Part shown: one piece after another, positions 1-12,699 of the stretch | Position numbering within the stretch: the first letter of the stretch is position 1 | Layout: each line of letters starts with the position of its first letter | Assembly: GCA_004026145.2 (NCBI GenBank) | Contig: CP034988.1 | Location: forward strand, 10,731,168 to 10,795,167 | Direction: 5' to 3' | From: Takifugu bimaculatus | Lineage: Eukaryota; Chordata; Actinopteri; Tetraodontiformes; Tetraodontidae | DNA: 64,000 bases | Position numbers and translations under genes: made by a program | Notes under the pieces: model-generated | Database searches by the model: none | What the model was told of the DNA's origin: nothing | What the model saw: only the letters and a program-made list of their open reading frames with translations

Positions 1-123
1 TGAGCGCAGGGACAGCTTGTTCTTGAAGCCCTGATAACACATGGTCTTCCTCAGGTTCCTCAGGCAGAAGATCGTTGTCAGAGTCATGAGGCTGTCAGGG
101 TCGTCTCCTGCCGGCGCTGCCAT
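1..123 (-). CDS. zer1: ZER1-like CUL2 ubiquitin-ligase substrate receptor, first coding exon (partial)
   Basis: The minus strand reads 41 codons from an ATG at 123 to the window edge, so only the N-terminus is present. The ATG has a textbook Kozak context (GCCACCATGG). The run SLM-TL-FCLRNL matches the N-terminal region of ZER1 (SLMALCTDFCLRNL in human), where ZYG11/ZER1 proteins bind elongin and CUL2. ZER1 is known as a substrate receptor of CUL2 RING ligases that reads N-terminal glycine degrons in the cytosol. The next gene, tbc1d13, lies head-to-head, as ZER1 and TBC1D13 are neighbours on human 9q34, which supports the call. ZYG11B has a different N-terminus and was judged less likely. 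The rest of the gene lies to the left of the window. Confidence 0.82.
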   Translation of the reverse strand, partial: MAAPAGDDPDSLMTLTTIFCLRNLRKTMCYQGFKNKLSLRS

Positions 124-2561
124 GGTGGCCTCTTCTGCTCCGGCCCAGATCCAAACAGGCCACTCAAGGGACCCTGAGAGACACGAAAAAGGATTAGGGC
201 TCCATTTCTCTGTTAGAACCCACCTGGAAATAACAACAATGCTCGTGGTAAGTGGGCCTGGCGGTGCTTATGAGAGGGGGATTGCCAGATGTCTTTGAAG
301 CAGGACACCAGCAGAACAGAGGTAAAACCCTTCAAGATGGGCTTTATTTTTCACTCCATCATCCACTGCAGAGCTTTCTGTGGTGACTCGGGGTTTAGGC
401 AAAGGGCCAGGTTCGGAAACCATTGCTACGTCTACAACTGGACTTTTCAGTGAAGCGTACTGAAGACAGAACCTCAGTGTGGTTGGCAGAATCAGCCATC
501 ATTTCTGGTCTCTACTGTTAGCAGCTACTGCTGGCTACTCAACTTTAACTTGTATTTCTAAACAGCACCTGGCTGTGGAGAATCGCCCGTTGATTAGATA
601 TGTGGTCATTCACAACCCAACTTTCATTTCCCTTTGGTTGCTCTTAACCGTACTAGAGCGTTAGATAAGCAGTCAGTGGCCACATATGACACCGAAACCG
701 AGAAGAAATGCGACCGACTGTTATTGGACGGCTAGCTAGCTAGCGACACTGTGGGACAATTTACTTTTATACCACTTAAGTCAAAGAGGTGCTGACACTA
801 AGTAACTTTTAGCCTACTCCCTTACAACAGGTCTATATACCAAGGAGCAGGGCCTGGTCTAGAGGTCGAGCCTTAATCTACCGATGAAGTGCCATTAATG
901 CATTTCAGCGCATAAATTAGCTTGTGGCTAACGATGACTTTCCCAGCTATGGTGATGGCTAACTTAGCGCGTGAGGCTAACGCTAGCTAAGCGCTGGGCT
1001 GAAATAAGAGCTGCGGGTCCTGATCCGCCCGGGTCGAGTGCCTGGCTCATGTGCAGGGTTCTACCTTAGCCTTGGCCAAGGCGATGTGTCCTGAAACGGC
1101 GGAAGAACGGATCTAAGATGACCAGTTTTCACTCATCTGATTTGGGTCCCTCCGATGTCAACAAACCCCTCCTCCCACTGGTCCTCTCCTCCCGTCCCCT
1201 CCTTTCTCCTGTTCCTCTTCTTCCTCTTCCCTGCTCTTCCTTCAAGCCTTTCCTTTCTGGACTTTAGTCAAACATCCGTGAATATATGCATGAATGTAGT
1301 TATAAACTGAGATTTCGTTGTTAGGTGAGCCCAGATAAGAGAAAAGTTCAGCTCAAAGGTCAAAACCAGGGTTTTAATCTGACACTGCTCTGATTTTGTT
1401 TCATCCTTTTTGATCCTGATCATTCATAGAGCAGAAAAACTGGTTTTGGGTTTGACTATGTGAAATTGCTGAAAACGAATGCGGGTCTATATTTGTTTTG
1501 GTTGTGCACCAGGCTCTATTGAACGGGACGAGATGGTTCCATCTCCAGATCCGTTCCCTTGATGCTCACTGGTGTCGTAGGTGAGTGTCTTCACAAATCC
1601 GGAACCAGTTCCTTGTTCTTCCTGGTGTTGATCCAGAGCTGGTTCTGATGGCACCAGTCCACAGCTTCCTGGGTCTGTTCTCCATCAGTGATGACACCAG
1701 TGAGATTGGAGAGTCTGTGAAGGGTGAAGAGAACCAGAAGGTTCCCTGTGGGCCCCCATGCTCCACACCCGTGCTCTCCAGCTTGTCCCTCAGAAGGAGC
1801 GTGACCATCACAGTACTCCCGGGATTCTCATGGTGAGCTGGTCCACACAAGACTTCAGGAGCTGGGCGCTGATGCCACAGGAGCCTTCCTTATCTTCATG
1901 TTCCTCAGCTGCTTCTTCATCTGGAGGGTCACTAAGCAGGACACTAAACAGGACACTGGAAATGCTGTCCTGGTGTTGCACCAGATGGAAGTCAGCGTCG
2001 CTCGAGTGATTTCATTTGATTTTCCTACTGGTTCATTAAGAGAAAATACTGTGTTTACTATTGTTTATTGGTGGTTAGGGAACTACTACTGTCCACTACT
2101 TTCCACAATGCATTATGGGATATCCTGAGTGCTTAATATAAGGTACAGAGATCCTCACTCCACAAAGATGTGGAACCTACTGAGAGTGCTATAGGGAACA
2201 TCTGGCAGATGCCACCATCATGCTGACCCCTGGACGCTGGCTTGGGACTGGACACACTGATGTTCTGCGCTATTGTTGGTGCAGCTCCAACCTCCACTAA
2301 AACTTAGGATGAGCTACACTTTTCTGTAATGATCAACAGTTTATGGACATCTACAGTTTATGCTGAATCATCCACAGTTCGTAGTGCGGTAAAGTTTAGA
2401 ATAATCCACAGTATCGCAGTTTAGAAAGATCTCCAGTGATTCCCGATTACAGCTGACTTCACAGCGGCGGGAGACCGGAAGTGACAACACGGCTTCCGTC
2501 CGTTCCTGAATTCCTTCCTGGTTGGGACCAGTTGCAGGAATCCAACGCTCCCCTCACAGAC
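124..2561. promoter_or_regulatory. Divergent zer1/tbc1d13 intergenic and 5' region
   Basis: No coding exon was recognised here. The stretch separates the divergent start codons of zer1 and tbc1d13 and should hold both promoters and 5' untranslated sequence. It is AT-rich with scattered GCTAGC/GTTAGC words near 720-1000 and a pyrimidine-rich tract near 1150-1260. Several weakly related CACAGTTT-containing segments occur at about 2320-2430. The words near 2085-2120 (CACAATGCATTATGGGATA) resemble common fish MITE ends, but no complete element was delimited. Confidence 0.4.
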
Positions 2562-5500
2562 ATGTCTACTGCCTACAGAAACAGGTGAAAACACCCCCGT
2601 TCTTAAATTTGCGTGATACGTGGGTCAGTCAGGTGTAATTACAAAGAAAGGACAACAACCAGTCCAGCATATAATCCTCACCGCAACCCTGATGTTAACT
2701 TCCGTGATAAGCTAGCAGTAACATCAGAGGAGCTAACAGACCCAGTCTGGGTCTGTCGAGACGAACATCCTCAGGCTTTACTCAACGTTTTGAGCAAACA
2801 TTTTATGGAAAAGCAGCAAGCCCTTGTGGCGTCCGGCAGCTTTGGCCACACGCTCGGTTATTCGTGGCTTTCCTTGGCCGGGTTAGCATCCTGCTAGTGG
2901 ATCAGCTGACCCTCGGCTGTAGCAGCTGGATCTGCTGACAAAGGCTTTCTGTCAGAATCAGCGAAACTTCAGTTTTCTTCTCGTTCATACAGGGGATTTG
3001 CACGCATGGTTTCAGGTGCTGATCTACAGAAACCTGTAGATGGATTCATATTCTTCCCCTTGAACGGGATCAGAGTCCTGGTTTGGAAACATCTATTTTC
3101 AGTTCCTTTGTCATCATGCTGATATGGGATCAATGCAGGCATTCCCACCTCTTATTGAGGCCGATATTTAACACGGATCAATGAGATCAGACGTTGCTGT
3201 CAAGGTGGTCATGAATTGGTTCCTATGTAGGAGTTAGTTGATGGTGTTTTGCTCCTGTAGTAATGAGATATATGTGGAATAATAATAATAAAAATGTGTC
3301 TCTAAATGGAATGTCACTTTGAATGGCTCAAATCTCTTCATTTAAATGCTTATATTGTTTATGTTTCAGTTTATTTTCCATACATATACTCACTGTATTT
3401 CATTTAAGGTCTTATTTTTCCTCGTATGACACCATAAGCGTGTGACTGTTTCCAATCGGAATACACTCTGCAGAGGGATATTTGCTCGTTGAGGGACTTC
3501 AGCGCTAAATGACATGGAGCATTTAGAAAAGAGGCCTAACCGCTTCTCCAAATGTGGAGTTTCATCTCTTCTTTGGCCTTTAGTCTGGGTTGAGCTCAGG
3601 TGTGTGACCTCTTTATTAACCAGGCTCTTTCTTTTTAGCCACATGGCACAAACATTCTAGTCAGAGCAGATGTAGTTTAGCCTTGGCTCTGGGGACTGAG
3701 CACCTTGTGGAGCTCCACCGATTAGCCAGGATCTATCGGAGCTAAAGGACTGGCCTAGCATTGGTGTAGCTTGATATGAGCCAAGTTTTGCTGACTTTGA
3801 ACTGTCTGTGCTGGCCAGCCATGTGTGGGCTACCTGTGGGCAGCCTGCTCAACCCAGTAATCCCTGACTGAGGTGAACCAGAAAGAGTAGCTGACCTCGC
3901 CATTACTCTGGCGGCTCTTTGGCCTCCACCCCCACGGTACGGATTCTAGGCAGGTCCTGATCCACGCTTTTAACAGCATGAACTAGTTTTTGTGCTGTGG
4001 AGAAACAGCTGAAACGATCAGGTGTGTGTCTGAGGGGGTCAGGATTCAGAGCTGAAGATGATCACGTTCTTGTTCTACTTCAGGTCTTCTATAAGTGGGT
4101 CCAGCTTCACTGATTGTGGACATGTTCTCCAGTCTGACCTCACTGTGCTTTCAGGATACAGGAATTTGAAGCAACTTTGGGTGAAGAAACGATAAACTTG
4201 AAGACACTGAGAGAGTTGTGCTTTAACGGTAAAAGTCTGGCTTTATCTGATTAAACATGACCTTAATTTAATTAATCATGACCTTTATTTTTGTATTTGA
4301 CTTTTCTTGATTCTCAGGAATCCCCTTTGAAGGAGGCATACGGGCACTTTGTTGGAAGGTAGGAACCATCAGTAGTCCTCTTAAAGAACTCCCATTGTTG
4401 ACCAGAGACTATGCTTTTCCTTTTGTAATCCAACAAATTGAAGCTGATTTATTGGGACTTGAGCTTTACTTTTATCAAAGGAAACATCTCAGTGACTTTT
4501 AACTGTTCTGAATCTTTCAAGAGTCCCTATGAGCATGTAAGCACCTCTGGTGTCTCCACTAAAGGATTTGGGTGGTCTTGGAGCATCAGCAGATGCTCTG
4601 CTTTTGTTTGCTCTGGGCTGCCGATGGATTATTTAGCACAGATGAGCTTGATTGATACACAGGAAGTTGACTTCATTAGCGTGGAGACCAATCCTGAAGT
4701 TTGACTTGGGCTGCTTTCACGGTCTCCTCACCCCTTCTCTGTTGGTCTTTGCTCCTTTTCAGGTCCTTCTCAACTATCTGCCCCTGGATCAGACAGTATG
4801 GACGTCGTTCTTGAAGAAGCAACGGTAAGAAGGAACCTGGTCAGTGGAGTAGTCATGGCAACCTGCTGCAGCTGTAACTCATGCAGACTGATGGAGGTTC
4901 TGTTCCATCCAGAAGACAGAAGCTGAGCAGATCAGAACATCTCAGAACTTATTGTGTAATACTGTAAGTAAAAGGAGCAGCTGATCGTGCCAGTTTAGCT
5001 CAGCCCAGTTGTTCCAGTAACAGTGAGGGTGGATCACTGAGGAGAGGAGAGGAGGTGCTGGTGCAGGCCAGCAGAGGTGGGGGGACCCAGTAGCAGGACC
5101 ACGTTCTGCTCCTGGTTGTGGGGAGGACAGAAGAACCATTGCTGTATATCTACACAATAAGATCCAGTAGGCACTCATGCACGGTTCCGTCCCAATTGTC
5201 AGAAACTCTGAGGCTGAGATGAGGGCCTCACGTCCACAAGTGGGACTTATGCTCACAACCTTCTATCTGAGGAAAACATCAGATGGTAGCATGGATCTCA
5301 TTACCGCAGGGCTGCTCCAAACATCTGGGCTCCACTAGGTGTCTTCTCAATGGCCAAGTCCCAATGAGAACTTCATTACAGGCATGTTTGTGGGATGTTT
5401 GGGGAGTTCATTTGCACTCAGCGGGTGCTCTGTCTCACAGGGAGGAGTATTCCCAGTTTCTCAGAGAAATGATCATCCAGCCTGGCATTTCCAAGGCAAA

Positions 5501-8500
5501 GTCAGGCTGTTCCAGAGAAGACGTCACCATGGAGGACCACGTAAGTCCCACTGTGTCCGTCCTGATAGACTAAAAGTCAAGTCTGTCTAACACAGGAGAG
5601 ACAATAATAGACAGTAGGAGGCTCCGTCTGTGTCACCTGTACCATCCTCCAGCCTGGTCTCTATAACGACAGGACATGACGACAGTCCTGCTGTCTCACA
5701 ACCTCTACGTTAATCTCCCCCACATCAGCTTCATAGCATTAGTTCATTTAATACCTTGTCGATTTCCGTTCAGCAGAACAATCACCTGGCTGTGTGTTTA
5801 GTGTGTGTGTCCAGATGGTGCAGCTCTTCATCTTCCTCTCTCCTCTTCCTCTTCCAGCCTTTAAACCCTAACCCAGACAGCAGGTGGAACAACTATTTTA
5901 AGGATAATGAAATTCTACTTCAGATAGACAAAGACGTGAGGTGAGAGCTTTGATGTAACACCGTTTCTCTCTAACCTACAAGTTTTGTTTTCCAATCTAT
6001 GGATCAGAGGTGCTCTCAAAGACAGTTGGAAGTACCCTATTTTCACCACCATAAGGCGCACCAGATTATAGGGCGCAGGCATGGTAAAACATACCGGTAC
6101 GCTAGCTTAAAACATGCATGCTAGCGTGTATTTAGCAATGTACTCACAGTTATTTTTTTGATCAATCCTCATCCACAAATCATCATCATCCACCATTTCT
6201 AGATTTTGGAACTTGGTGCACACGTAAGGCGCACCAGCATTATAAGGTGCCCCGTCCATTCTGGAGAACATTTAAGACTTTTAAGTGCGCCTTATGGTCG
6301 CGTAACTGAGTGAGGATGTTCTTCCTGGCAAACATGAGCAGCCATTTGTCTGGATCTGCAGGCGACTGTACCCAGACATGGCCTTCTTCCAGCGCCCCAC
6401 TGATTATCCCTGCCAGCTGATCCTGGATCCTCAGAACGACTACGAGACACTGCGGCAGCGAGTGGAACAGACCACCTTGAAGGCCCAGACTGTGAACCGC
6501 AACCGCAGCGGAGTCACCAATGTAAGTGTGACCACTGTAGGAGGGGGGGCCAACAGACAGACCCACAGACGGGTCAGACAGACTCACAGACGGGTCAGAC
6601 TGGTCAGACAGACCCTCAGATAGACCCACAGACAGATCAGATAGGCTCACAGACTGGTCAGACAGACCCTCAGACAGGTCAGACAGACCCTCAGACAGGT
6701 CAGACAGACCCTCAGACAGGTCAGACAGACCCTTAGACAGGTCAGATAGACTCACAGACAGTTCAGACAGACCCTCAGACAGGTCAGACAGACCCTCAGA
6801 CAGGTCAGACAGACCCTTAGACAGGTCAGATAGACTCACAGACTGGTCAGACAGGTCAGACAGACCCTCAGACAGGTCAGATAGATTTACAGACAGGTCA
6901 GACAGACCCTCAGACAGGTCAGATAGGCTCACAGACAGGTCAGATAGGCTCACAGACAGGTCAGACAGACCCTTAGACAGGTCAGATAGGCTCACAGACA
7001 GGTCAGACAGACCCTCAGACAGGTCAGACAGACCCTCAGACAGGTCAGACAGACCCTCAGACAGGTCAGGTAGACCCACAGACAGGTCAGACAGACCCTT
7101 AGACAGGTCAGATAGGCTCACAGACAGGTCAGACAGACCCTCAGACAGACCCTCAGACAGGTCAGACAGACCCTCAGACAGACCCACAGACAGGTCAGGT
7201 AGACCCACAGACGGGTAAACTCTGCGTGTCTATGGAGTGGCAGCTCTTTTCTGAACTGGATCTGTTCCCAGGTCAGCTCTCCTGGGAAGGCCTTGAACCT
7301 GTACCCATCGAATGAATACGAGGTGATGCCCAGTGGAAGTGAAGCGCACTGGGAGGTGGTGGAACGGATTCTCTTTATCTACGCCAAACTGAACCCGGGG
7401 ATAGCATATGTCCAGGGCATGAATGAGATCGTGGGGCCGATCTACTACACCTTTGCTACGGACCCCAACAGCCAGTGGAAAGGTCAGTGATGGTGTGTCT
7501 GCACGAAAAGGTGCCACATGTGGGAAATATAAAGGTTCTCTTCTGCTCCATGGACCAGAGCACGCTGAAGCAGACACCTTCTTCTGTTTCACCAACCTGA
7601 TGTCAGAGAACCGAGACAACTTCATCAAGAGCTTGGACGACTCTCAGTGTGGGATCACTTACAAGATGGAGAGTGTGTATTCCATGCTGAAGGACAAAGA
7701 TCTGGAGCTCTACCTGAAGCTGGTGAGATGCAGCAGATGTGTGTCATGGGTGTGTTAACCTGCTCTTGGTCTGAAACACTGATCCGTCTGGAATCTCACA
7801 ACCTGCTCTCTTCCTGCTGGCTTTGAGCTCTAGCTGGAGATGCTGTCAGCAGTTCTCACTCTTTCTGCTAATGCCTGATTCATTTGGACTTTTTGTTTCA
7901 TCTTTAACCAAAGGACATATTCCAACCCAAACAGTGTTGTTTGAGACCCTGGTTTCCTCCAGAAGGTTCCATTAGATCTAAATGTGCAGCCCTTGAAGCT
8001 GATGTGTTCCAGAGGTGTAGCTCCATATGGAATTTCAATGTCTTCATGTTTGAGCTCATCATACCTTAGATCATCAAGAACAACCCATGCTGTTAGCTCT
8101 GTAGTTCCTTCACTGCCTGAGAGAACATCTGCTAATGGTTCTGAGCTGCTGTGTCCTGACAGGAAGAGCAGAACATCAAACCTCAGTATTTCACCTTCCG
8201 CTGGCTCACCCTGCTGTTGTCTCAGGAGTTCCTCCTGCCAGACGTCATCCGGATCTGGGACACCTTGTTTTCTGACAAGGAGCGTTTCCACTTCCTGATC
8301 TTGGTGTGCTGCGCCATGCTGATGTGAGTGTCTGGCATCAGCTCCTCGCCCGTCTGCTGCATTGATGCTCTTTCTTCTCTGGCTCATTTGGTCCTTTTTG
8401 ACTGTTTGCAGACTGATCCGGGAGAACTTGCTGGCTGGAGACTTCACAGTGAACATGAGGTTACTGCAGGTACAGTTCCTCCAGCTCTGCTGCGGAGCCT

Positions 8501-8653
8501 CCACAGATGCTTCAACGCATCCTTGTTCTAATTACTCCAGATCAAAGCTTGACGCATGGACTTCTGACCATGTCCCTCATGTTTCAGGATTATCCCATCT
8601 CAGATGTCCACACCATCCTAACCAAGGCTGAAGAGCTGCGGGACAACTCCTAA
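2562..8653 (+). CDS. tbc1d13: TBC1 domain family member 13 (Rab GTPase-activating protein)
   Basis: Twelve coding exons: 2562-2584, 4155-4228, 4318-4358, 4763-4824, 5441-5540, 5858-5940, 6362-6521, 7272-7482, 7559-7722, 8163-8323, 8412-8469 and 8588-8653. They sum to 1203 nt (400 aa plus stop), the human TBC1D13 length. The protein reads co-linearly with TBC1D13 throughout. The two TBC catalytic fingers are visible: the arginine finger IDKDVR at the end of exon 6 and the glutamine finger YVQGMNE in exon 8. TBC1D13 is known as a Rab35 GAP acting in endosomal/GLUT4 trafficking. All junction phases agree and there is no frameshift. The introns carry a MITE (about 6030-6300) and a 21-bp minisatellite (6545-7215). 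The start at 2562 gives MSTAYRNR, aligning with human MSSLHKSR. Confidence 0.95.
6030..6305. mobile_element. MITE-like non-autonomous DNA transposon
   Basis: Inverted terminal segments ACCATAAGGCGCAC (6048-6061) and GTGCGCCTTATGGT (6285-6298) face each other about 225 bp apart. Internal AAGGCGCACC motifs recur near 6226. The 'AAGGCGCAC ... GTGCGCCTTAT' termini are typical of an abundant fish non-autonomous DNA element. It sits in a tbc1d13 intron and ends about 60 bp before the exon at 6362. There is no coding capacity. Confidence 0.6.
6545..7215. repeat. 21-bp minisatellite in tbc1d13 intron
   Basis: About 30 imperfect copies of a unit like ACAGGTCAGACAGACCCTC plus two bases, with interspersed variants (GATAGGCTCACAG, GGTAGACCCACAG). 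The unit is 21 bp in its commonest form, so the minus strand stays open and reads as seven-residue GLSDLSE repeats for over 200 codons. I read that as a by-product of the unit length, not a gene. The array ends about 55 bp before the exon at 7272. Confidence 0.9.
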
Positions 8654-9696
8654 CCTGCTGACGCACCTGTTTGCTGGGGGCGTGAGCAGCAAAAAGACTG
8701 AAACATGGAGGCTTTGATGAGTGGAGATCCTGGACTGAAGCACGCCTTCTGTCAACAGTGCAGGAACCTCACCACCTTTCTGGAAGCTGTACAGATGAAC
8801 ACACTTCTGCAGAGGCTTTGAAGGAGAAGCCTGAGTCACTACCCCATAGAGACCCAGACTTTGTTCTGGCCGCTGCATGTTCGGTCCGTATGTTCTGTTG
8901 CCTCTCTGCTGATCTGGAACTTTTATTGAAGGTTTCTCCTCTGATGATGTGAAGGAGTCAGTATTTTTGGTACTTTGTCTAGGAAATTCGGAATAGAGAG
9001 CTCAGTTTTATTTGACACACTAGCCACCTGAGAATCAGACCTTTTACCTGCTTTATAATCCTTTTCAACTAAATGAGCCATTCTGCCTTTCACATTAAAC
9101 ATTAGATGTGGGATTCAGCCATGGTGCCACCACTACGGGCACAGAACAAGGTGACCAGCCTCCAGGACTACTGCTGAGTTCTGCTCTGACCTCTAACCGG
9201 TCCGCTGACCTCTGACCTCTGCCAGTCCCAATACTGTTCTTCTGGACAGGGTGGTCCACTTTTACCAGGTCCTACCCAGAGAGTCAAGCCTTTGTCTGGA
9301 GGTCAGGAGGTCAGACTGTGCTGTTTCAGCTACACACCTGCATCCCAGATGTAACAGTTAGCTTTAACATCTCTAAAGATTACATTTGTTTTTACAAAAG
9401 AATGAGTGTTTTCCACCCTTTATGTCAAACAACAGAAAAGGTTCCTGAAAGCACCAAAACTCTACTAAATCATACATGATGACATCTCTCCCAAAGATGC
9501 TTTTTGGTTTTTACTGGAGGAATTGAGATTTTGTACTGTTCTGTCTGTGTTCCCTTGTCCTGGTTGTCTTCTGGTTGATTGTGTTCCGATTGTGTTCCTC
9601 TTTGTTCTTAACACCCTCACAGGCTGCTGCAGTGAAGGAATTGATCTGGTCCAGTGGCTCCATAGTTCAACATGCACAATTCAACTTCCTGAGAGA

Positions 9697-9755
9697 GTCA
9701 GGGGTATTCTGTAGGATTTGGGGGTATTTTGGAGGATTTGGGGGTATTCTGGGGC
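9697..9755. repeat. Short G-rich triplication
   Basis: Three near-identical copies of a roughly 21-bp unit containing GGATTTGGGGGTATT in tandem. Purely repetitive and not coding. Confidence 0.7.
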
Positions 9756-10574
9756 TGCCACTGTTTCAGAGCAGCATCTCAATGTTGGGGCCTAATTTTG
9801 ACCAGGTCCAGCTCATCCTCAAAGCAGGATTTGGTCGTTCTGAGCATTAAAAGTTCTTTCTGCTCGTAGCCAAACGTGAATGTGAGTGAAACTTAACGCT
9901 GTTCATCAGCTGGTCGAGCTGGTCCAGGACTAACGAGGCTGAACCTTTTTAATGTATGATTATTTAAAGCCCAGTATGTCACTGTAAGGCATTATATCTC
10001 TATGAAAACGTGTTTGAATATGAAAATGACATAAGTTTCATGTTTTAGGCTGATAAAATTTTTGGGGGACGTTTTGTTATTTCTGTAATGTGTCTTTTGT
10101 TACGTGCCATTAAAAACAGTTTTTTTGAACTGAGGACAACTCTAAAAAAAGAGGAGTGTTGAGGTCTTTTTCCCTCAGTTCTGCTGCAGATGGAGCTGCT
10201 GGAGACTACATTTAAAAACACAAAGACCGATGTGAGTGCAGATGATCTCAGTCTGTCCCAGCAACACTCATCATGGTCCATGATCTGAAGAGAAAATAAA
10301 CCTCTGTGTCAAAAGGTCAGTTATTCCACAATGATTCAGGCCGGTCTACACTTCAGGAAACTCAGGCAGTCATCTGTTCAACCATTAACTACATTTGGAC
10401 AGGCTTCTGATGAGATGATCACCTGGATTAGCCTTCAGTGCTCAGGCTGATTCAGGTGGCAGCTGCCTAACGGACTTTCAATGGAGGAAGATGTGCTTCC
10501 ATTAAATCAGGACACATCTGAGGTAGCTGTATTTGACAGCAAAGGCTACATTCACACTGCCATCAAATGTGACC

Positions 10575-10646
10575 TGAATCGGATTGGGAAATGTCAGATC
10601 GACGTGTGCTGTTCACTCTCAGAAACAATTTCCCAATCCGATTCAG
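10575..10646. repeat. Perfect 19-bp foldback (hairpin)
   Basis: The left arm CTGAATCGGATTGGGAAAT (10575-10593) is the exact reverse complement of 10628-10646, with a 34-nt spacer. A further CGGAT-rich segment follows (10668-10690). It could be a MITE remnant or a template-switch product. No conserved miRNA was recognised. Confidence 0.75.
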
Positions 10647-12699
10647 ACCACTTCAAATTGTGATATTGAATCGGATACCTATCGGATTTTGTCGAATGCG
10701 CTCGCAGTCTGAACGGTTTTTAACGCGACTTTGACGTCTTTCCAGAGCGACATACGTCAGAATTCCGCGCCGCTGACAAAAGCGGAAGCGGGAAAAAGAG
10801 TCACCATGACGACGATAAACATTGGAGACAGCAATGGTGACGTTAGCGAGTTGAGAGGTAATGAAGTCATACACCTAATTAGTATTTGAAGAGTGACGTG
10901 CAAACCAAATTTGAAGGGTCTTTTCGTAATCGTTCGGTTATGAAAGAATTACAAAACCCGAACGGGGCTCACAAATCAGCCGTCACACAGTCTTCGAATG
11001 AAGACCTTCAACCAGCTTCGCTTCCGTAAATAATGTTCTGTAGGTGACGTCATTAATGTTCTACTGCGCATGCGTTCAAATGAAATTAAATCCAGGTGAA
11101 AGCCATTCTCTTCTCCGACGATAATGGTTGAGCTGGTTTACAGCTATTTAAATGGATTATTTCATTCCCAGTTTATGCTCATTTTAAGGAGGAGCAGGAG
11201 GCTGGAGGTCGGTCACAGCTGTAAAGATGCAGCAGATCTATGGATCAGACCAGTAGACATTATGAAATTGTGAGATGCATAGAGTGAGCAGGCTCGAAGC
11301 ATTCAGCAGTGACCGAGGCCTTCATTAATGCTGTAATGTCCGGCGGCTGCCGGTGGGTGGCGCCAGACATAATAAAGCCGCCAGATGACACAACCTTCCT
11401 TATCTGATACCGCGTTTTCAGTCTTTGGAGCAAATGTGTTTTATTGCTAACTAAGAGACTAAAACTCTACTTATGTTATCAATGTGGTGCCTCACACAGA
11501 GTGTTGCTTAAATGTGTGCAGAAAATTAAAAAGTGAACGCTTGTTGACCTACCGGGTTTGGAATTTTCCAGAGAACCCTGAACGCACCAGGAGGTTTGAC
11601 AGCTCGACAGGCAAACATGGCGGCCGCTAGCTAAATGTCCCAGTTATTGTCTCCTTTATTGTCAATAACAGCGCTCACACACACGCACACGCACACCTCT
11701 ACACCCGCTGTCCCTGGACACGACCGGAGTCTCCTGTGTTTTATTACCGCGGTGAACAGGAGCGGGGTGAAGGGTTGCTTTCTCACCTGTCCGCCGACAT
11801 GATTCACAGGTGAGCCTCTCACTCCGAAACTGTGTCTCCTTATCTTCTTGATTTCACTTTGAACATTCACTCTTATGCCACCGTCACCGTCGCTCTTGTT
11901 AGAGATTAAATGGAAGCGTGATTTGAGAAATCGGAGAATTTAGTTCTTGGGGCAAAGACAGGGCGTTAGCGAGCCAGGCAGAGGAGGGGATTTAACCCGA
12001 GGTTTCTCTCTGTTTACGGCTCAAAGCCAGTTGAGTCAGTCTGTACTGAAACCAGCTCCATATTTATATGAAGTCAGTCATTTACAACATACAACCAGTT
12101 GACTTTAGGTTTTCTGTTCCATCGTCTGAGAATCGTGATCACGTGATCCATTTTAACATCGACGCCACCAATGGTGGATTAATTTTACCGAATCAAAGTT
12201 TATGCCTCACCAATAACAGGCACACATTTCTAAGGTTGACCATAAAACTCAGAATTCATAGATCAGATGTCAGAAAGGTTTGTGTTCTTATGCAAAAATG
12301 ATGACAACAATGAAAATAACAACAATGATTATAACAACTAGGACAATGAGAATAACAATGCTGTGTCTAAGGTTTGCGCAGCACCTTGGTTGCCGGAGCT
12401 TTTTAGCAAAGCAGTCTGTAGCCTTAATTCTATTAATATACCACGAGCAGCTGATCTAAACACGCTGGTGGAGGCAAACATTGTTCTTTAAGCACCAAAC
12501 CTGCTGTTAAAACCTGTGAATCAATGTCAGATTACACGGACATCGTCTTTGTTTGTAGGATTGTTGATAGTATTGACAGAAGGCATTTTAACCTCCTAAA
12601 TGCTGCACTGACACTGGTTTGTGACCACCCTTTACTCGTTTCCTGCAGCTAATTCCAGGCCTCGCCATAAACCAGGCCCCTCACTCCTCCCTCCTCTAG

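Larger units (their letters stand above)
8654..12699. other. tbc1d13 3' region to dqx1 5' region, no coding exon seen
   Basis: Holds the tbc1d13 3' UTR (candidate poly(A) signals ATTAAA at 9094 and AATAAA at 10295), a short 21-bp triplication (about 9697-9755), a perfect foldback (10575-10646) and a CpG-containing stretch at 11570-11830 that may be the dqx1 promoter or first non-coding exon. A donor-like CACAG/GTGAGC at 11808 could pair with the acceptor CTGCAG at about 12649 that precedes the first dqx1 coding exon. ENDOG, which lies between TBC1D13 and SPOUT1 in human, was not found. Confidence 0.45.

Noticed and set aside
6545..7208. Long minus-strand open frame with GLSDLSE repeats in tbc1d13 intron
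   Set aside because: It is the translation of a 21-bp minisatellite with no start context, homology or splice support, and it lies antisense to clear tbc1d13 exons.
8654..12620. ENDOG or another missing 9q34 gene
   Set aside because: No DRGH-type nuclease motif or other spliced coding pattern was found on either strand.
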